Assembly (NCBI GenBank): GCA_903970295.1
Contig: CAJCHQ010000987.1
Coordinates: 1-8,670, forward strand
DNA from: Bryobacterales bacterium
GTDB lineage: Bacteria; Cyanobacteriota; Vampirovibrionia; Obscuribacterales; Obscuribacteraceae
Direction of reading: 5' to 3'
DNA length: 8,670 nt
How positions within the stretch are numbered: position 1 is the stretch's first letter; the number at the start of each line of letters is the position of its first letter. The translations under genes and the position numbers were made by a program. Below the pieces are notes generated by a model, which worked only from the letters and a program-made list of their open reading frames with translations, was not told where the DNA came from and made no database searches. Below, piece after piece: positions 6,740 to 8,670 of this stretch.

Positions 6740-7441
6740 TTAGGGCTTGTATTTGAAAAGCATTGCCACTCCAAGAAGTAATATCAAGGCCGCGACAATT
6801 CTCTTAAACATGGATTCGGAGATTTTCGATAGCACAGACTTGCCTGCCCAAGTACCTGTCAGTACTCCCAGCAAGGCTACAGAAATGTACGGCCACAGAT
6901 TGATTAGATCAGCCGATCTAATCGCAAAATAGATGGGCATCCTGACCGAATCGACGATCAAACCAATTGCTGAAGCAGTCGCTACGAATTCTTCTTTGGG
7001 AAGATTGAATCCCAGAAGTGCAGCCGATCTTATACCGCCTTGATTCCCAACCAAACCACCGAACATACCAGAAGATAAACCAGCAACACCAGCAGCTTTT
7101 GGACCAAAACGTAGTTTCGAGGAGATTCCTGTGACGCCGGCACAGCCAACAGCTATGAGTAGTCCGGCAAAAACAATAATCATTGCCGGATTATTGAGGA
7201 AGTTTTGCGCTAACGCACCAACGACCGCTCCAAGGGCACTCGAAAGACCAAAATGCAAAAAAACTTCCTTATTGATTCGTTTTCGCAGCAAGAGCAAACG
7301 CCACAAAGTCGCAGCAAAATGAGGAATCGAGGCCGCAGCCACTGCCAATTGCACATCCACACGTAAAGCGAATAAAGGTGTCAACAGGCTGCCAATGCCA
7401 AAACCGGAAACGTAGGCCACGCCACCAGCCAGAAGCGCCAC
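6740..7441 (-). CDS. TauE/SafE (TSUP) family membrane transporter
   Basis: 233 residues from GTG 7441, almost all hydrophobic, with about eight membrane segments in two similar halves. The first half has SGFGIGSLLTPLFAL (12-26) and the second GGLVGNQGGIRSAALLGF (128-145). These are the paired Gly-rich motifs of the TSUP (formerly DUF81) family, whose members move sulfite, sulfonates, sulfoacetate or other small anions across the cytoplasmic membrane. The substrate here is unknown; the nearby sulfate-activation genes are suggestive only. The GTG at 7441 falls inside the first helix and has no ribosome site. The frame stays open to a TGA at 7484-7486, and a good GAGGAG (7480-7485) sits just upstream, but the only codons at suitable distance are CTG (7475-7477) and ATC (7472-7474). 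The true N-terminus is probably about 11-12 residues longer. Confidence 0.88.
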   Translation of the reverse strand: MALLAGGVAYVSGFGIGSLLTPLFALRVDVQLAVAAASIPHFAATLWRLLLLRKRINKEVFLHFGLSSALGAVVGALAQNFLNNPAMIIVFAGLLIAVGCAGVTGISSKLRFGPKAAGVAGLSSGMFGGLVGNQGGIRSAALLGFNLPKEEFVATASAIGLIVDSVRMPIYFAIRSADLINLWPYISVALLGVLTGTWAGKSVLSKISESMFKRIVAALILLLGVAMLFKYKP

Positions 7442-7479
7442 CGCAAAAACTATTAGTGCATCGAGCGGTGCGATCAGCT

Positions 7480-7485
7480 CTCCTC
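7480..7485 (-). promoter_or_regulatory. Shine-Dalgarno of the TSUP gene, upstream of a non-standard start
   Basis: GAGGAG on the - strand is the best ribosome site for the TSUP gene. It lies 5 bases from an in-frame ATC (7474-7472) and 2 bases from an in-frame CTG (7477-7475). No ATG, GTG or TTG lies in frame between it and GTG 7441. This site is the reason to doubt the downstream GTG start. Confidence 0.5.
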
Positions 7486-7494
7486 AAGCCTGAA

Positions 7495-7511
7495 CTCACG
7501 ATATGCGTGAG
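7495..7511. repeat. Inverted repeat A, CTCACG-5-CGTGAG
   Basis: A perfect 6-base inverted repeat with loop ATATG. It lies in the probable leader of the TSUP mRNA, about 10 bases before its Shine-Dalgarno. It shares the GTGAG/CTCAC half-sites with inverted repeat B, in opposite polarity. It could be an operator or an mRNA hairpin. Confidence 0.5.
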
Positions 7512-7553
7512 CGAGCGGCGAAATTACTGCAGACGTCCATTAAACACTATAGA

Positions 7554-7573
7554 AGGTGAGCCGCAACTCACTT
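7554..7573. repeat. Inverted repeat B, AGGTGAG-6-CTCACTT
   Basis: A 7-pair stem including one G-T wobble, with GTGAG (7556-7560) and CTCAC (7567-7571) perfect and loop CCGCAA. On the + strand a TTTT run follows (7572-7575), so it could act as a weak terminator. No + strand gene ends nearby, and it lies just upstream of the candidate -10 of the TSUP gene, which fits an operator better. Confidence 0.45.
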
Positions 7574-7626
7574 TTGCTCGAGTTCACTATCATTCGAACC
7601 TAAAGCATATCGAAAGAGGTAAACGC

Positions 7627-7698
7627 ATGTCCCAATCAAGACTACAATTAGACTCTCTCTGCATACACTGTGCAGACGAAAAAAATCGGCTTAACTAA
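7627..7698 (+). CDS. Possible 23-aa CxxC microprotein or leader peptide
   Basis: ATG 7627 to TAA 7696-7698 encodes 23 residues beginning MSQSRLQLDSLCIHC. A good ribosome site, GAGGT (7616-7620), lies 6 bases upstream, better than those of several larger genes here. The peptide has one CxxC pair (C12, C15) and a charged tail. It precedes the GIY-YIG-like gene by 97 bases on the same strand and might be a leader peptide or a tiny metal-binding protein. No homologue comes to mind. The frame is open further upstream but without a credible start. The ribosome site is the main support; chance is a real alternative. Confidence 0.3.
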   Translation: MSQSRLQLDSLCIHCADEKNRLN

Positions 7699-7775
7699 TT
7701 TTTGAACTTAACCCCACCTTAGTCGGAAGGTTGCGAGACTTCACATCAGCCGGTGCTCAAAGGAATAAATACAAC

Positions 7776-7793
7776 TGCCTGAAATAGGAGGCA
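7776..7793 (+). promoter_or_regulatory. Hairpin overlapping the Shine-Dalgarno of the GIY-YIG-like gene
   Basis: TGCCT (7776-7780) and AGGCA (7789-7793) form a perfect 5-bp stem with an 8-base loop GAAATAGG. The strong ribosome site AGGAGG (7786-7791) is half in the loop and half in the 3' arm, 4 bases before ATG 7796. Such a stem could tune translation, but it is short. Confidence 0.3.
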
Positions 7794-7795
7794 AT

Positions 7796-8155
7796 ATGAC
7801 TGTATTAATTGGGACTTGGGAATTTGAAGGACCGTTCGAAAAGGCTGATCAATTGCGGAACGAAGCAGGCCTTTATGCGATTTTGACCAACGGTGACAAA
7901 GAAGTTGAACTGGTTGAACTGAACGAGTCTTCGCATGTACGCACATCGGTTCAAGAATTATTTGATGCCACTCCTGGATCGGAAAATTTCTCAACCGCCG
8001 TTTACTACTGCACAGATTTGACCACGTCACTACGGCAAGGACTAATCGACGAAGTGCTAAAAGAATTCGAAGTGCCAGATGACTTCGAGCCCGATCAATC
8101 GACTCGGGCATTGACTCAACCGCCACAAGCGTTTCTCCAAGCAATGAATCTTTAA
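7796..8155 (+). CDS. Small GIY-YIG-like protein, active site degenerate
   Basis: 119 residues, acidic, with no signal peptide or membrane helix. AGGAGG 4 bases upstream fixes the start. The N-terminal pattern IGTWEFEGPF (5-14), NEAGLYAIL (22-30), VELVELNESSHVRTSV (37-52), AVYYCTDL (68-75) and a following helix LRQGLIDEVLKEF (79-91) recalls uncharacterised bacterial proteins with a GIY-YIG fold (GVYAI, then a VGESS-VR stretch, then a VYYTP-like strand). Here GIY becomes GLY, and the usual Gly before the Glu of the second motif is Asn. The arginine (R49) is present, but I cannot place the metal-binding Glu. It may therefore be a non-catalytic relative. The family call is from memory of the pattern. 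The C-terminal 25 residues are Pro/Gln-rich and probably flexible. An open frame on the opposite strand (7746-8165) is taken as its shadow. Confidence 0.65.
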   Translation: MTVLIGTWEFEGPFEKADQLRNEAGLYAILTNGDKEVELVELNESSHVRTSVQELFDATPGSENFSTAVYYCTDLTTSLRQGLIDEVLKEFEVPDDFEPDQSTRALTQPPQAFLQAMNL

Positions 8156-8232
8156 GAACGTCCATTTGCCCTGTCTAGGAATAAACCTTTTCGTTTAGAG
8201 ACGAACGCCTTCAGGTGTGGTGGTCTTCGAGC

Positions 8233-8535
8233 ATGGAACAGAGCGCAATTGTAAGGCCGGGAACGCAAACTTTTGTGCGCGACGAACTTAAACCCATACT
8301 GTCTCTGACCGAAGCCTGGAAGCAAAAGTTTAGTTTGTGGACATCTCCGGGTACTGATCTGGTGAGAGACAAATTCGATCATTACAGACTGGCAGATAAA
8401 CTTTATGCGGATGAGAAAGACAAGCAGCGCGCACCAGAAAACTTCCTGGCACCAAACGCAGTGTTGATTACTCCGAATCCGAATAATCCGGCACCGGAAA
8501 GTGAGGGCGCAGCACAGATCGAGCAAGCGCCTTGA
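8233..8535 (+). CDS. Hypothetical protein of about 100 residues, soluble
   Basis: I do not recognise this protein. From ATG 8233 it has 100 residues; a GTG six codons upstream (8215) would add MWWSSS. Neither start has a good ribosome site, though GGTGG (8219-8223) is 9 bases before the ATG. There is no signal peptide, membrane segment or Cys. The middle (about 20-75) is charged and probably helical, with LSLTEAWKQKFSLW and RDKFDHYRLADKLYADEKDK. The last 30 residues are rich in Pro, Asn and Ala and likely disordered. It follows the GIY-YIG-like gene by 77 bases on the same strand with no strong terminator between, so co-transcription is possible. A Cys-rich frame opposite (8152-8526) is judged a shadow. 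The ending TGA is 9 bases from the convergent stop. Confidence 0.55.
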   Translation: MEQSAIVRPGTQTFVRDELKPILSLTEAWKQKFSLWTSPGTDLVRDKFDHYRLADKLYADEKDKQRAPENFLAPNAVLITPNPNNPAPESEGAAQIEQAP

Positions 8536-8544
8536 TCGTTCAGT

Positions 8545-8670
8545 TTACGCTTCAGGATAAGCAATACTGACCGCTTTGAATTCCTTCAACAAATTCAAAA
8601 TCTGATCGTGAATATTGCCGTTGGTGGCGAGAATATGCCCTGTGCTGAAGTCCAGAGGTCCGCCTACCAA
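8545..8670 (-). CDS. C-terminal 41 residues of an unknown protein
   Basis: On the - strand an open frame enters from the right edge and ends with TAA (8547-8545). The 41 visible residues read LVGGPLDFSTGHILATNGN at the start and SIAYPEA at the end, with an amphipathic IHDQILNLLKEF helix between. Codon use and the mixed strand/helix pattern look like a real soluble C-terminal domain. I cannot name the family from this fragment. It converges on the preceding + strand gene with a 9-base gap. Confidence 0.6.
   Translation of the reverse strand: MVGGPLDFSTGHILATNGNIHDQILNLLKEFKAVSIAYPEA

Larger units (their letters stand above)
7487..7795. other. Intergenic region between the TSUP gene and the GIY-YIG-like gene
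   Basis: About 310 bases between divergent genes. It contains two inverted repeats sharing the GTGAG half-site, a candidate -10 for the TSUP gene (TATAGT on the - strand, 7551-7546), a possible 23-codon gene with a good ribosome site, and a hairpin over the next ribosome site. ACCTT/AAGGT at 7716-7720 and 7727-7731 forms another short stem. There is no tRNA or known riboswitch that I recognise. Confidence 0.55.

Noticed and set aside
7580..7602. GGTTCGAAT-like stretch on the - strand, reminiscent of a tRNA T-loop
   Set aside because: The T-stem does not close, and no acceptor, anticodon or D arm can be built around it.
7378..7626. Longer + strand frame in phase with the 23-codon microgene
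   Set aside because: Its first part is antisense to the TSUP first helix and lacks a ribosome site; only the segment from ATG 7627 has support.
7746..8165. 139-aa - strand frame opposite the GIY-YIG-like gene
   Set aside because: The + strand gene has a strong AGGAGG site and a recognisable pattern; the opposite frame has neither.
8152..8526. 124-aa Cys-rich - strand frame
   Set aside because: Opposite the 8233-8535 gene, no ribosome site, composition typical of a mirror frame; kept out although the + gene itself is only moderately supported.
1..8670. CRISPR array, insertion sequence or phage module
   Set aside because: No regularly spaced direct repeats, transposase, integrase or phage-like genes are visible.

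Overview
The window shows compact bacterial DNA of middling GC with genes on both strands. It holds no rRNA, tRNA, CRISPR array, insertion sequence or other mobile element that I can recognise. The hexamer CGATCG, the core of the cyanobacterial HIP1 repeat GCGATCGC, occurs about ten times where about two are expected by chance. This hints weakly at a Cyanobacteriota-type lineage, possibly a non-photosynthetic one, but nothing here fixes the taxonomy.

Layout. Positions 1-2288 (+) carry the end of a dolichyl-phosphate-glucose-synthase-like GT2 glycosyltransferase, followed 9 bases later by a 579-aa polytopic GT-C-like membrane protein. This is probably a lipid-linked sugar synthase and a membrane protein that uses its product. 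Positions 2285-4959 (-) are a two-gene sulfate-activation operon, cysD then a cysN-cysC fusion, joined by a GTGA start/stop overlap. Together they would convert sulfate to APS and then PAPS. A divergent intergenic region (4960-5306) separates it from a + strand gene (5307-6725) for a predicted six-bladed beta-propeller with a C-terminal beta-sandwich (lectin/glucanase-like) domain. Positions 6740-7441 (-) encode a TauE/SafE (TSUP) membrane transporter with an unresolved start codon. The region 7487-7795 holds two hairpins built from the same GTGAG half-site, a possible 23-codon CxxC microprotein gene, and a hairpin over the next Shine-Dalgarno. Then come a 119-aa GIY-YIG-like small protein (7796-8155, +), a ~100-aa unknown protein (8233-8535, +) and the C-terminus of an unknown - strand gene (8545-8670).

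How the genes may work together. CysD and CysNC make PAPS, which can feed cysteine synthesis or sulfotransferases. No sulfite/PAPS reductase or sulfotransferase is in the window, and the neighbours are glycosyltransferases and a propeller/lectin-like protein. A role in modifying a surface glycan is therefore possible but unproven. The TSUP protein may export a sulfur compound or another small anion.

Most noteworthy: the CysD homologue has a Cys-Cys pair and a Cys-Ala-Pro-Cys motif at the places where APS reductases hold their [4Fe-4S] cluster, yet it is otherwise an ATP sulfurylase subunit and lacks the reductase's C-terminal catalytic Cys. Its partner GTPase has EF-1A-like (GHVDHGKST, DAPGH) rather than classical CysN-like motifs. 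The pair may be an unusual, possibly redox-sensitive, ATP sulfurylase.
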